From NCBI RefSeq assembly GCF_026151345.1, contig NZ_JAMQPR010000001.1:2028676-2092675 (forward strand): a stretch of 64,000 bases of DNA. Reading direction: 5' to 3'. Made by a program: the position numbers and the translations under genes. The notes beneath the pieces were generated by a model. The model did no database searches. It was given only the letters and a program-made list of their open reading frames with translations, and was not told the origin of the DNA. Shown piece by piece: positions 1-8,835 of the stretch (within the stretch, counting starts at the first letter, position 1; every line of letters starts with the position of its first letter). Source of the DNA: Leptospira paudalimensis (GTDB lineage Bacteria; Spirochaetota; Leptospiria; Leptospirales; Leptospiraceae).

Positions 1-1
1 T

Positions 2-252
2 GCATGATTGTCTGCAATGTTTGTTCCTTATGAAATTATGCTTCGGGACTTGACCTCTCCGCTGCAAACACTTCGTGTGTTTGCTACGCTTCGAGGCACG
101 GCTCCGCTCGACGTTTGCCTTCCTGGCATGATTGTCTGCAATGTTTGTTCCTTATGAAATTATGCTTCGGGACTTGACCTCTCCGCTGCAAACACTTCGT
201 GTGTTTGCTACGCTTCGAGGCACGGCTCCGCTCGACGTTTGCCTTCCTGGCA
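2..252. repeat. Two tandem copies of a 124-bp repeat with internal hairpins
   Basis: The stretch from 2 to 125 is repeated at 126-249, and identity continues to 252 before it diverges. Each unit contains a perfect 8-bp inverted repeat (GCAAACAC at 64-71 and GTGTTTGC at 77-84, loop TTCGT). GCAAAC is also complementary to GTTTGC near the unit's end, so a longer fold is possible. No credible gene lies here; the frame that crosses the repeats has no ribosome site and no recognisable protein. The array may extend to the left of the window. The type of element is unknown to me. Confidence 0.9.
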
Positions 253-371
253 AACTTACAGAAACTATGACTCCCTATGGGTCGTCACAATTTCTGGTCG
301 CGTCACTGTTCAAGCCCCTCCAGGGTTGTTGATCAGTTTGAATGTTTGGGATGAATTAGAGATCTTTGTTT
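253..371. other. Intergenic segment between repeat and tRNA-Leu
   Basis: Together with the repeats this makes about 370 bases without a protein gene. I see no convincing terminator with a U-tract and no conserved RNA here. It lies downstream of the minus-strand tRNA-Leu. Confidence 0.5.
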
Positions 372-453
372 TGCGGGCGGAGGGACTTGAACCCCCACGC
401 CTCACGGCGCCAGAACCTAAATCTGGTGCGTCTGCCAATTTCGCCACGCCCGC
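372..453 (-). tRNA. tRNA-Leu (anticodon UAG)
   Basis: On the minus strand a complete class II tRNA can be folded. The acceptor stem pairs GCGGGCG with CGCCCGC, followed by discriminator A. The anticodon stem CCAGA/TCTGG encloses the loop TTTAGGT, giving anticodon UAG. A long variable arm (GCGCCGTGAGGCGT) and a T-arm GGGGG-TTCAAGT-CCCTC follow. The long variable arm and the anticodon both fit leucine. CCA is not encoded directly after the discriminator. Confidence 0.95.
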
Positions 454-571
454 ATTGTGGTTGTATAAGCAGGTTTTTGTACTAGGGAATTCTGTCTAGT
501 GAGATTTTGTGATTCACTTGCCTTTGTTTTGGAATTTTATAGTACTGTCAGATACCTATAGGATAAGTCCG

Positions 572-994
572 ATGAACATACTTGAATTTATGCAAAACAT
601 CTCCACACAAGTGTATCTAAGGGGCGATGTTATCTTTCGGGAAGGAGATGCTCATGACGGAAGTATGTATTGTATCATGAGTGGTATGTTCGCTGTCACC
701 AAACGGATGCCAGATGGTTCACAAGAAGTGATCAAAGGGCTTGGGCCTGGTGAATTTTTTGGCGAACTTTCTCTCATTACAAGAAGGCCAAGAGCCATGA
801 CAATTAGTGTGGTATCTGCCAATGCAAGGGTTGGCATTTTACGTGATGACCAGTTCGAAAAACTGGCTCGTATCAATACTCATTTTTTATTCCAACTTAC
901 CAAAAGTACAGTCGAAAAACTCCATCGTGCAGAAGCGAGACTCGCTGAACTCGACAAAATGATCGAAGAAATCCAAAAGGACGAAACCAAATGA
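572..994 (+). CDS. Cyclic nucleotide-binding domain protein
   Basis: A 140-residue protein made essentially of one Crp-type cyclic nucleotide-binding domain with no DNA-binding domain. The phosphate-binding cassette reads PGEFFGELSLITRRPRAMTI and keeps the Glu and Arg that contact cyclic nucleotide in CAP/PKA-type domains, so binding is plausible. A short charged helix ends the protein. An upstream in-frame ATG at 509 would add 21 unconserved-looking residues. I prefer 572 because it aligns with the start of the next gene, which is a paralogue. The stop overlaps that gene's ATG (ATGA), so the two are translationally coupled. The ligand and output partner cannot be told from sequence. Confidence 0.85.
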   Translation: MNILEFMQNISTQVYLRGDVIFREGDAHDGSMYCIMSGMFAVTKRMPDGSQEVIKGLGPGEFFGELSLITRRPRAMTISVVSANARVGILRDDQFEKLARINTHFLFQLTKSTVEKLHRAEARLAELDKMIEEIQKDETK

Positions 995-1515
995 ATGTAG
1001 AACACCTCCGTAAATACATCACTGAAGTGCGCATCGACCATTTTGCCCAAGGAACAAAAGTATTTTCTGAAGGGGAAGAATGTAATGGTAAGATGTATTT
1101 TGTTTTTTCTGGATTGTTACAGGTGTACAAACGGAAGGCTACTGGCGAAGAACAATATGTAAGAGATATCAAACCTGGAGAATTTTTTGGCGAGATGGCA
1201 CTTGTATTCCCTTCTCCAAGAGCCGCATCCATTGTAGCAGCAGCAGAGGATACAAAAGTAGGAATCATCACAAAAGATATTTTTATGGGAATGGGAAAAG
1301 AAAGCCCTGGGTTTTTATCAGTGATTCTTCACAGTATCATCAATCGACTAACAGCCGTAGAAGATTCTATCTCCGAAAAACAAAAAGAATTGCATATTCT
1401 AATCAATGGAATCCACCAAAAAGAGGGAGAAACAACGAACACAGAATCTGTCACAAAGACTGAGGACAACACACAAGATTCTGAACAGGTGGAAGGTGTA
1501 TCCAAGGAGAACTAA
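991..1515 (+). CDS. Cyclic nucleotide-binding domain protein, tandem paralogue
   Basis: A 174-residue protein with the same fold as the preceding gene. Its cassette is PGEFFGEMALVFPSPRAASI, again with the conserved Glu and Arg. A helix and a polar Thr/Glu-rich C-terminal tail (about residues 140-174) follow in place of an HTH. The tail looks disordered. It starts inside the previous stop codon, so the pair probably arose by duplication and is made together. The two cassettes differ enough that ligand preference could differ. It is presumably a cytoplasmic regulatory subunit, but no catalytic domain is present. Confidence 0.85.
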   Translation: MNVEHLRKYITEVRIDHFAQGTKVFSEGEECNGKMYFVFSGLLQVYKRKATGEEQYVRDIKPGEFFGEMALVFPSPRAASIVAAAEDTKVGIITKDIFMGMGKESPGFLSVILHSIINRLTAVEDSISEKQKELHILINGIHQKEGETTNTESVTKTEDNTQDSEQVEGVSKEN

Positions 1516-1594
1516 AGAACTAAGTTCTCCTGTTTCAAATTCCAAACTTCAAAAATAAGTTGACTAAACGCTAAAAAAACAGTTTTATTTTCGG

Positions 1595-2689
1595 GTGACA
1601 TTTCGGTTCTTCAATTACCCTATTCCAGTTTTACTTGTAACTCTTGGTTTTTTTGCCGTACCATTTGTTATATTTTTTGCCATTGCATCCCTTTATGATT
1701 TGGACTTCGATCATGTGGGTATGATCCTCACTCGGATCCAACCATGGCAGTATGTTTTTTCGTTTTTAAGTGCCATCATCGCCTATGGTCTCATCACCAA
1801 AAAAAAATTTGGTTATTACCTCTTCCTTTGTTTTACCTTCCTCATCCTCACTTATAATTTTTGGATGGTTCTATCAGTTTCTCTTGGGAAAAAATTCTTC
1901 CTTGCAGGTATTCGAATCAAAACTGATGACATTGTTTGGAATCTGGGAATCACATCGGTTCTTCTTGCGATTGCCTTTTATTTTTTGAGAAGGGAAATTG
2001 CAGCTCCCTACTTAAGCACCACAAGAAGAGGATGGCGCATCAAATACCGAGAAACTCATCCCATCCCTTTCCATTGGACCAATGCAGATGGAGAGAGAGA
2101 GGGTGATGGCCTCACCATCAATATTTCTAAAAATGGCGTATTACTTCCATTAACCAAACATCATTTTTTAAACCCAGGGGATCCGATTAACCTTCTCTTA
2201 AAGTTAGAAAAGGAAAATAGAGAACCAGCTTCGATTTCAGTTCAAGGAAAGGTAGTTCGTATCGATAAAGAATCGGACGGAACAGAAATTGCGGGTGTTC
2301 AATTACAATTTCTAATCGCACAGAAAGAAGAAAAACAAATTTACGATTCGTTTTTACACCGTGTTTTTGCTCCTCGTTACCCTGTTTCTAACCCGGTTCA
2401 ATTTTTCCAATCTGAAGACAAAACATACAATGGAACCCTACTCAATGTTTCGTTAGAAGGTTTGTACATCGAATCGGAAGTTGTGTTTTCTGCATCTGAC
2501 TATTGTCGAGTGAAGATACAAACCCGTTCTGGGGAAATCGCTGTGGGTGGTGTTGTTAGGTGGTCTAATCCCCAAGGGAAATATGGAAAACCAAAAGGTT
2601 TTGGGATTCAGATTGATTCCATCGAAAACAAAAACCTCTTCCGAGTTTGGATATGGAAACAAAGGTTTAAATTATTCCACAGTAGGTAA
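1595..2689 (+). CDS. Membrane protein with two PilZ domains
   Basis: A 364-residue protein starting at GTG. Residues 1-130 hold about four hydrophobic segments (near 8-33, 48-67, 72-92, 112-128). The cytoplasmic part carries two PilZ-like units. The first (about 140-240) has an arginine-rich lead (RRGWRIKYR) and the motif NISKNG. The second (about 255-360) has NVSLEG but a poorer arginine lead. PilZ domains bind cyclic di-GMP through an RxxxR motif and a (D/N)xSxxG motif, so the first is the better candidate for binding and the second may be degenerate. It stands alone, 79 bases after the CNB pair, and converges with ispD with only 3 bases between them. Confidence 0.8.
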   Translation: MTFRFFNYPIPVLLVTLGFFAVPFVIFFAIASLYDLDFDHVGMILTRIQPWQYVFSFLSAIIAYGLITKKKFGYYLFLCFTFLILTYNFWMVLSVSLGKKFFLAGIRIKTDDIVWNLGITSVLLAIAFYFLRREIAAPYLSTTRRGWRIKYRETHPIPFHWTNADGEREGDGLTINISKNGVLLPLTKHHFLNPGDPINLLLKLEKENREPASISVQGKVVRIDKESDGTEIAGVQLQFLIAQKEEKQIYDSFLHRVFAPRYPVSNPVQFFQSEDKTYNGTLLNVSLEGLYIESEVVFSASDYCRVKIQTRSGEIAVGGVVRWSNPQGKYGKPKGFGIQIDSIENKNLFRVWIWKQRFKLFHSR

Positions 2690-2692
2690 TTG

Positions 2693-3382
2693 TTAGTCGT
2701 TTATGTAGAGGGAATCTGCAAGGACCAAATCACCTGGGCTTGTCACTTTGGTATTGTGAAAATCAGTTTCGACAATCCCTACCCTTCGTTCTCCCATCCA
2801 AGTGCATAAATCTGTTGGGTGGTGTTTGGAATTGTCTGGCAACAAATCCAGGAATAGTTCTTTTAGCATAAAGCCAGCCACAGCTTGAGGAGTTTTCACA
2901 GCATACACTTCTTCTCGTTTTAATGGTTCCTGTGAATAGTTTTGGTGTAGTTTCACTCGCACAAGGCTTTCTGTAACAGGACAAACTAAGGATGCCCCAC
3001 CGAAGATTTTTGTTTGTTCTACTAATTGGTAAAGTTCGTTTTGTTTGAAATTGGGACGAGCAACATCATGGATAAAGAATATATCTTTCTCATCGTACGA
3101 AATGGAGTGAATTCCATTTAAAGTGGAAAGGTGCCTAGTTTCTCCTCCTTCAACTATGCAGTCGTTAGGTGCGAGTAAATCTTCTAATTCTTTTTCGGTC
3201 TCCAAAACCCAATCGGGATGGGACACAATAGTAATGGATTTTAAGAGTCCAAACCGTTGGAATCGTTTGACCGAATGCCTAAGGAGTGATTCACCCCTTA
3301 GTTTTAAAAATTGTTTAGGAACATCAGATCCCATCCTGCTCCCCGTTCCACCGGCAAGCAGGATCGCATATAAATTGTTCAT
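2693..3382 (-). CDS. ispD: IspD/TarI-family cytidylyltransferase, probably 2-C-methyl-D-erythritol 4-phosphate cytidylyltransferase
   Basis: A 229-residue nucleotidyltransferase. The N-terminus LLAGGTGSRMG with PKQF (Lys23) is the CTP-binding signature of IspD. HDVARP (105-110, HDAARP in most IspD), KTPQA, TDLCTW and NTKVTSPGDL follow in the expected order. IspD activates methylerythritol phosphate with CTP in the non-mevalonate isoprenoid pathway. TarI (ribitol phosphate) is closely similar, and the variant HDVARP and TDLC motifs leave some doubt. Its ATG overlaps the stop of the upstream decarboxylase (ATGA), so both sit on one transcript. Confidence 0.8.
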   Translation of the reverse strand: MNNLYAILLAGGTGSRMGSDVPKQFLKLRGESLLRHSVKRFQRFGLLKSITIVSHPDWVLETEKELEDLLAPNDCIVEGGETRHLSTLNGIHSISYDEKDIFFIHDVARPNFKQNELYQLVEQTKIFGGASLVCPVTESLVRVKLHQNYSQEPLKREEVYAVKTPQAVAGFMLKELFLDLLPDNSKHHPTDLCTWMGERRVGIVETDFHNTKVTSPGDLVLADSLYIND

Positions 3383-4647
3383 TCCACCACTAGTATTTCG
3401 TTTCGGAAAATTTCCAATACAGGTTCTCTTTTACGGATGAGTTTTGGTGTTCCATCTTTTCGGATCAACACTTCTTGTGTCTCAGGAAAACTATTGTAGT
3501 TCTTCGTAGACATACTGGAACAATACGCACCAATTGCCTCCATCACTACATAATCACCAATTTCTGCCTCACCCATAAGCCTTGTGATCGGTTCTCCACC
3601 TTCTTTTTGAGTGAAAACATCTCCAGATTCACAACAATGGCCAACGACAACATATTCTTTGTTAGACTGAGGTGTTCCACCATCTTTTTTGACAGTAATG
3701 AGGGGATGGCGTGCACCATAGAGTGACGGCCGTGTATTAGAATCCATACCAGTATCCAATTTTAAAAACTGGAATCCATTTTTTCCTGTGTCAACTTTGT
3801 CATCCACAGTGGTGAGAAGTGCCCCACAAAGTGCTATGAGATAAGTGCCTGGTTCTATTTCTAATATCAGTTTTCTACCATGTTTTTCGGCAAATTCTTC
3901 AAATTGGATTTTAACAGGAGCACCTATCTTTTGTAAGTCGGTTGTTTTTTCATCTTCCATGCGTCCAACTTTGTATCCACCACCAAGGCTTACTACAGTG
4001 ACAGATGGGAAACTCTCTGCATATTCAAGTGTATACTTGGCAACAGCTTTCCAAACTTCAGGATCACTTCCTGATCCAATATGTGTATGGACTTTTTCAA
4101 CGATGAGGTTGTATTTGTTTACGATTGTTTTGACTTCATCCAGTTTTTCATGCCATATTCCAAAGGAAGAAGTAACTCCACCCACATCAGTTTTTTTGGT
4201 ATGACCAGATCCAAGTCCTGGGTTAAAACGAATGGATACCGATTTTCCCGGGAAGGTTTGGCCAAAAAGTTCCAATTGGCGGAGTGAACAGGCATTGAAC
4301 TTCACACCCTTGCCGATGAGTTCTGCAAAAGCTTTTGGAAATTCTTGGGAAGTGAGCATGATGGACTCTGGAGAAAAACCAAAATGGAGGGCACGTACCA
4401 CTTCATGTTCTGAGGAAGCATCAATGAGGATGCCTTTTTTTTTCATGATTTGTAAGATATTGGAATTGGGATTTGCCTTCATGGCATAACGGACTTGTAA
4501 TCCGAATGCATTCGGAAATGCCAATGTGTCATCGCATTTTTGTTCAATTTCTTTCTCAGAATAGACAAAGAGAGGGGTACCAAATTCTTTTGCCAAAGTT
4601 CGCACTTGGTCTTCTTTCAAAAACTTTAGTTTTTCGATTGATGTCAT
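3379..4647 (-). CDS. lysA: Diaminopimelate decarboxylase-like PLP enzyme
   Basis: A fold-type III PLP decarboxylase of 422 residues from the ATG at 4647; a TTG at 4680 would add 11. Visible motifs are YAMKAN (PLP lysine, residue 57), HTHIGSGSD, GGGYKV, RPSLYGARHP and CESGDVF, the last bringing the catalytic cysteine of the second subunit. These match LysA, which makes lysine from meso-diaminopimelate. The usual EPGR reads EPGT here, so a related substrate such as another diamino acid is possible. It is cotranscribed with the ispD-like gene and diverges from the phospholipase C-like gene at 4705. Confidence 0.78.
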   Translation of the reverse strand: MTSIEKLKFLKEDQVRTLAKEFGTPLFVYSEKEIEQKCDDTLAFPNAFGLQVRYAMKANPNSNILQIMKKKGILIDASSEHEVVRALHFGFSPESIMLTSQEFPKAFAELIGKGVKFNACSLRQLELFGQTFPGKSVSIRFNPGLGSGHTKKTDVGGVTSSFGIWHEKLDEVKTIVNKYNLIVEKVHTHIGSGSDPEVWKAVAKYTLEYAESFPSVTVVSLGGGYKVGRMEDEKTTDLQKIGAPVKIQFEEFAEKHGRKLILEIEPGTYLIALCGALLTTVDDKVDTGKNGFQFLKLDTGMDSNTRPSLYGARHPLITVKKDGGTPQSNKEYVVVGHCCESGDVFTQKEGGEPITRLMGEAEIGDYVVMEAIGAYCSSMSTKNYNSFPETQEVLIRKDGTPKLIRKREPVLEIFRNEILVVE

Positions 4648-4704
4648 AGGATTTAAGATAAACCTTTCAATAGGTTCCAATCCATAAAGTCAAAAAAGTA
4701 GAAA

Positions 4705-5775
4705 ATGGCAGGAAAGATCACACATATTGAAGCACTCTCCCAAGTGAAAAAACACTTGGAACATGGCAATGCCACTCAAAGGAAAATTGCCAATTTACTC
4801 TCGAGGCCTGATGTGGCATCGTACGCCAACTTAGGTGCCGTTGCCCCAGATATCTTTTATTTCTACCATGTCTTACAACCCAAACGTACAAAAAAAGCTG
4901 CGTTTTTTGGAGACCTGGCTCACCACCACAATGTGGCAGAACTCATCTTAAGTTTCCTTGACCAAGTGTATGACACGGAAATGGGTTTGTACCGGGACAG
5001 GTTCCTTGCCTTTACGCTTGGTTATATCTGCCATTGTGTTGTGGATATCCAAACCCATCCTTATATCTTTTACATTTCTGGTGATTACTATAACAACGAT
5101 AAGAAGATTTCCTACCAAGCCCAAGTAAACCATATGAAAGTGGAATTTGGTTTGGATACCTTACTCATCAACCACCGTTGGGGAATGAGTGCAAGGGAAT
5201 ATGATTTTCCACAATACATTGACATCCGCCACCGAACCGTTGGAATCAAAAACAAAATGGACCCAGTCCTTTGGAACTTTTGGTTACAGTCCTTAAAAGA
5301 AACGTTTCCAAAAGAATTCCAAACTTCTTACATTGGGTCTGAAAAAAAAATCATCCCAGGGGACATCTTAAATGAATCCTATCTTGGATTTTACCGTTTC
5401 ACTTCCACACTTGATTCACGTAGTGCTTTTATGCGAGGACTTGTGAGTGTAGTGGATGCACTTACCTTCCATAAATACAATGCCTCTGTTCTGATGTTAC
5501 CAACAATTGAGGCGATCAATCCGAAGATCATGAACGACGAAAAAAGAGAATGGTTTTACCCAGCTGATCCCAATCGTAAGTTCAACGATTCATTCATTGA
5601 TTTACTGAACCAAGCAAGCCAAGCAAGTAAGGAAATTTTAACCAGAGCCTATGAATATAGTTTTTCACCTGAGAGCCGTTCTAAGATTCTGGATTCACTA
5701 GGTGGTTATAATTTAGATACTGGCCTTCGATACCACGGAATTGATCACATGAAGGAATTTTCCCCACTCGTATAG
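4705..5775 (+). CDS. Zinc-dependent phospholipase C-like protein
   Basis: A 356-residue protein of the Zn-dependent phospholipase C fold. Putative metal ligands are spread as in that family: THIEAL at the N-terminus, APDIFYF, LAHHHN, and CHCVVDIQTHP followed by NHMKVEFGLD. No signal peptide is visible, so it is probably cytoplasmic, unlike secreted clostridial alpha-toxins. Bacterial genomes carry many such cytoplasmic homologues of unknown substrate, so a hydrolase role is inferred from ligands only. It ends 24 bases before the PBP1A gene and may share its transcript. Confidence 0.75.
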   Translation: MAGKITHIEALSQVKKHLEHGNATQRKIANLLSRPDVASYANLGAVAPDIFYFYHVLQPKRTKKAAFFGDLAHHHNVAELILSFLDQVYDTEMGLYRDRFLAFTLGYICHCVVDIQTHPYIFYISGDYYNNDKKISYQAQVNHMKVEFGLDTLLINHRWGMSAREYDFPQYIDIRHRTVGIKNKMDPVLWNFWLQSLKETFPKEFQTSYIGSEKKIIPGDILNESYLGFYRFTSTLDSRSAFMRGLVSVVDALTFHKYNASVLMLPTIEAINPKIMNDEKREWFYPADPNRKFNDSFIDLLNQASQASKEILTRAYEYSFSPESRSKILDSLGGYNLDTGLRYHGIDHMKEFSPLV

Positions 5776-5799
5776 TGGGAATTTGAAAAAGGAAATTGT

Positions 5800-8352
5800 A
5801 TGAAACAAGAACCCGTTGGGCTCTTTGAAAAGTATTTTATCATTTGGTTTCGAATCGTTACAGAAAGGATTTGGACAGGAGACAAAAAAGTTAAGAACAC
5901 CTTCCTTGCCATTTTGGGTTTTGGGGTTCTAAATGTTTTTTTACTCACTGGTTCCATTAAAGATTTTTTTCGTCTCGATGAAGCTGCTGTTTACGATATC
6001 CCTTCCACCTTATACGGGCTAAACGATAAAGGGGAATACGAACCCATTGCCGAATACTATAAATTCTCTCGAATCCCTGTCAAATTAGAAGAACTAAAAC
6101 CAGAGTCCACTGACTATTCGACGGATAACCGTCACAAAGTGATCCAATGTTTTTTATCCACCGAGGACAATTCGTTTTATTCCCACAACGGGATAGATCT
6201 CAAAGGGATTGCCAGAGCTTTTGTGGTAAACCTCATGGCGGGTCGTGTGAAAGAAGGTGCATCCACCATCACCCAACAGGTCGCAAGGCTTAAGTTTTTA
6301 TCCATTGAACGTTCCATCGCAAGAAAAGCACGCGAGGCTTGGCTTGCCATTTTACTCGAACTTGTTTACCCAAAAGACAAAATTCTGGAAGTGTATTTAA
6401 ACGAAATTCCACTCGGGCATGGAACCATTGGTGTAGGTGCTGCTTCCAGGTTTTATTTTCGTAAAGAAGTACAAGATGTAACTTGGGGTGAAGCTGCCAT
6501 CCTGGCAAGCCTTACCACAAGACCCACTCAGTTTAGCCCCATTGTCAACCCAGTATCCAGTATGAACAAAGTGAGAGTTGTCTTTCGCAAACTAGTTGAA
6601 AATGGAAGGATGACTGTTGCCGATGCCGAAAAAGAATTTGCGAGTTTGGAAGAATATTACACAAACCTCAATCGTTCTCCCAATGATTCTGCATTTTCAG
6701 ACAGGTTAAACCGTTTTCCCTATGTCACAGAATACATCCGTAAAAATCTAATTCGTTCGATTGGTTCCAGTCGGTTGTACAATGGTGGACTCAAAATATA
6801 TTCCACGATCCAAATCCGCCACCAAGAAGAAGCAGAAAAAGCCCTTCTCCCTGCATTACAAAGGCAAACGATTGAATCCAACCAACGTGCATTCCGTAAC
6901 ATTGATGCCTTTGATGATTTGTATGGAAGTGGCTATTCTTTAATCGCTGATTTGTATGACTTACCTGAATTTAAATTTAAAATTTCGAAAATAGAACGTA
7001 CTTTTTCCTCTGCTTACCAAGAGGACATTCGTGATGAATTTTACGCCCTCAATTTACTAGTAGGTGATGACTATCTAGGTGATACCCTGGACAAAAATTT
7101 CACATCGCAAAGCACAAAGGACCATTTACTCCCGGTAGAAGGATCCCTCATTGCCATTCGCCCAGAGACTGGTTACATCACTGCCCTTGTTGGTGGATCA
7201 GGTTTTCGTTCTGACAACCAACAAATCCGTCCATTCCAAGCCTTTCGCCAACCAGGTTCCGCCTTTAAACCAATCTTGTATGCGGCAGCAATGGACTATT
7301 CTGGAAAAAACCCAGACCCTGAAAAAAATGTAACACCTGCTACACTCTTTGCCGATTCTCCCTTACAATACCTAATGGAAGATGGAGATGAGTGGGCTCC
7401 CGAAAATTACAGCAGTGAATACTCTGGGTTTATTTTGTTACGAAAGGCTCTGGAACAATCAAAAAACTCAGTTGCTGTTCGGGTATTAGAACAAGTGGGA
7501 CTTTCCAATTTGATGGATAGCCTCCGAGGTTTATTACAATTACAAGGAAGGGACATCCCTTACAACTTCAGTGTTTCCCTTGGATCCTTTGAACTCACTC
7601 CCTATGAACTCACACGAGCTTATGCTGCCCTCGCCTCTGGTGGGAAAACTGTGAACCCCATCTCTGTTTTGTATGTAGAAGACAATGCAGGAAAAGTCAT
7701 TAAAGACTTTCGCAAAGACTACGAAGATGTGGAACGAAAACAAATCATTTCCAAAGAGGCTGCCTTTCTCATCACTTCCATGATGAAAGATGTTGTGGAA
7801 GAAGGAACAGGACGAGGTGTCCTCTCCTATGGACTTGGCAGAAAAGCCTATGGAAAAACCGGGACCACAAACAATTTTAGGGATGCTTGGTTTGTGGGTT
7901 ATACCCCAGAACTTGTCACCTCGGTATGGTTTGGTTATGATGTGGGAACCATTTCACTCGGTCGAGGGATGACTGGTGGAAAACTATCGGCTCCTGTATG
8001 GGGACGGTTTATGGCAAGGGCCCTGGAAAAAGAACCAGCCAAAGAATTCCCCTGGCTCGCTGAAGTCAAAATCACAAAGCGAACTGTCTGCCGTATGTCT
8101 GGGAAACTCCCTGGTGGCCAATGCCATGACCTACTGGAAGAATACTTTATCCCCCAAACGGTTCCAAAAGACGTTTGTAATGACCATGGATCTGCCTGGA
8201 ATGTAGTGGAATCTAAACCACAACCACAATCCACCCAAATTGTCGTGGAGAAGAAAAAACAAGACACCAAAGTGGAGAAAAAAACCACACAAGGCAAACC
8301 TCCGAAACGAAAAAACTCAGTCTTTAGCGGAGATGAGGAAATTGATTACTAA
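5800..8352 (+). CDS. mrcA: Class A penicillin-binding protein 1A (transglycosylase/transpeptidase)
   Basis: An 850-residue bifunctional peptidoglycan synthase. A membrane anchor lies near residues 33-50. The GT51 transglycosylase has the catalytic Glu122 in TEDNSFYSHNGID and the motif GASTITQQ (153-160). The transpeptidase has SAFK (Ser487), SKN (554-556) and KTGT (686-689), so both activities look intact. It polymerises glycan strands and cross-links them on the outer face of the inner membrane. The last 60 residues are a Lys/Gln-rich tail. The bactofilin and M23 peptidase genes follow directly, making a wall-growth cluster. An alternative name is pbpA/ponA. Confidence 0.93.
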   Translation: MKQEPVGLFEKYFIIWFRIVTERIWTGDKKVKNTFLAILGFGVLNVFLLTGSIKDFFRLDEAAVYDIPSTLYGLNDKGEYEPIAEYYKFSRIPVKLEELKPESTDYSTDNRHKVIQCFLSTEDNSFYSHNGIDLKGIARAFVVNLMAGRVKEGASTITQQVARLKFLSIERSIARKAREAWLAILLELVYPKDKILEVYLNEIPLGHGTIGVGAASRFYFRKEVQDVTWGEAAILASLTTRPTQFSPIVNPVSSMNKVRVVFRKLVENGRMTVADAEKEFASLEEYYTNLNRSPNDSAFSDRLNRFPYVTEYIRKNLIRSIGSSRLYNGGLKIYSTIQIRHQEEAEKALLPALQRQTIESNQRAFRNIDAFDDLYGSGYSLIADLYDLPEFKFKISKIERTFSSAYQEDIRDEFYALNLLVGDDYLGDTLDKNFTSQSTKDHLLPVEGSLIAIRPETGYITALVGGSGFRSDNQQIRPFQAFRQPGSAFKPILYAAAMDYSGKNPDPEKNVTPATLFADSPLQYLMEDGDEWAPENYSSEYSGFILLRKALEQSKNSVAVRVLEQVGLSNLMDSLRGLLQLQGRDIPYNFSVSLGSFELTPYELTRAYAALASGGKTVNPISVLYVEDNAGKVIKDFRKDYEDVERKQIISKEAAFLITSMMKDVVEEGTGRGVLSYGLGRKAYGKTGTTNNFRDAWFVGYTPELVTSVWFGYDVGTISLGRGMTGGKLSAPVWGRFMARALEKEPAKEFPWLAEVKITKRTVCRMSGKLPGGQCHDLLEEYFIPQTVPKDVCNDHGSAWNVVESKPQPQSTQIVVEKKKQDTKVEKKTTQGKPPKRKNSVFSGDEEIDY

Positions 8353-8411
8353 AAAGGCTTGTCAGATAGACCGAAAATTTTGATTCTCACAGAAGGGGAA
8401 AAGGAGCAGGA

Positions 8412-8816
8412 ATGGCAATAGGTAAGGATTCCATCAACAGCGTTATCGGACCAGGGTCGATATTTGAAGGTAAATTTTATATCGCAGGTTCACTTAGAAT
8501 CGATGGAAAATTCGAAGGTGATATCAAAACAGAAGACGCTCTCGTCATTGGAGAGACTGGAAAGGTCAAAACCAATATCAGTGCAAGAGAAGTCATTGTC
8601 TCCGGAACCCTCATTGGCAATATCAAAGCCGAAAACGAAGTGAAATTAGAAGGGACAGGACGTATGTTAGGTGACATCACTGCTCCTTATTTAGAACTTC
8701 AAAAAGGTGTCGTTGCAAAAGGAAATATCACAATCACTGGCGGACAGAAAAAAGACGTTCGTAAGATTGTAGAAGAATCCTTTGGCGGAATCAAATCTTT
8801 AGATTCAAAGGACTAA
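8412..8816 (+). CDS. Bactofilin-family cytoskeletal protein
   Basis: A 134-residue protein whose core is a run of short beta-helix turns with recurrent Gly and aliphatic residues (GSLRIDGKFEGDI, GTLIGNIKAE, GRMLGDITAP). This is typical of bactofilins, which polymerise without nucleotide and anchor envelope enzymes at the inner membrane. The N-terminus is short and the tail charged. A GGAG ribosome site precedes the ATG. It is followed after 19 bases by a LysM/M23 peptidase, the common bactofilin partner. L. biflexa has several bactofilins, one of which affects helical pitch; which one this is cannot be told here. Confidence 0.92.
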   Translation: MAIGKDSINSVIGPGSIFEGKFYIAGSLRIDGKFEGDIKTEDALVIGETGKVKTNISAREVIVSGTLIGNIKAENEVKLEGTGRMLGDITAPYLELQKGVVAKGNITITGGQKKDVRKIVEESFGGIKSLDSKD

Positions 8817-8835
8817 CCTAAAATCCATTTAACAC

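Noticed and set aside
2..252. CRISPR array
   Set aside because: There are only two long contiguous copies, with no spacers between them and no cas genes in the window.
132..499. Short open frames across the repeat and tRNA-Leu
   Set aside because: They run through the repeat and antisense to a tRNA, have no ribosome site and no protein-like features.
454..571. A sigma-70 promoter for the cyclic nucleotide-binding pair
   Set aside because: TATAGT at 538-543 could be a -10 box, but the candidate -35 boxes are at poor spacing (14, 19 or 25 bases), so I do not list it.
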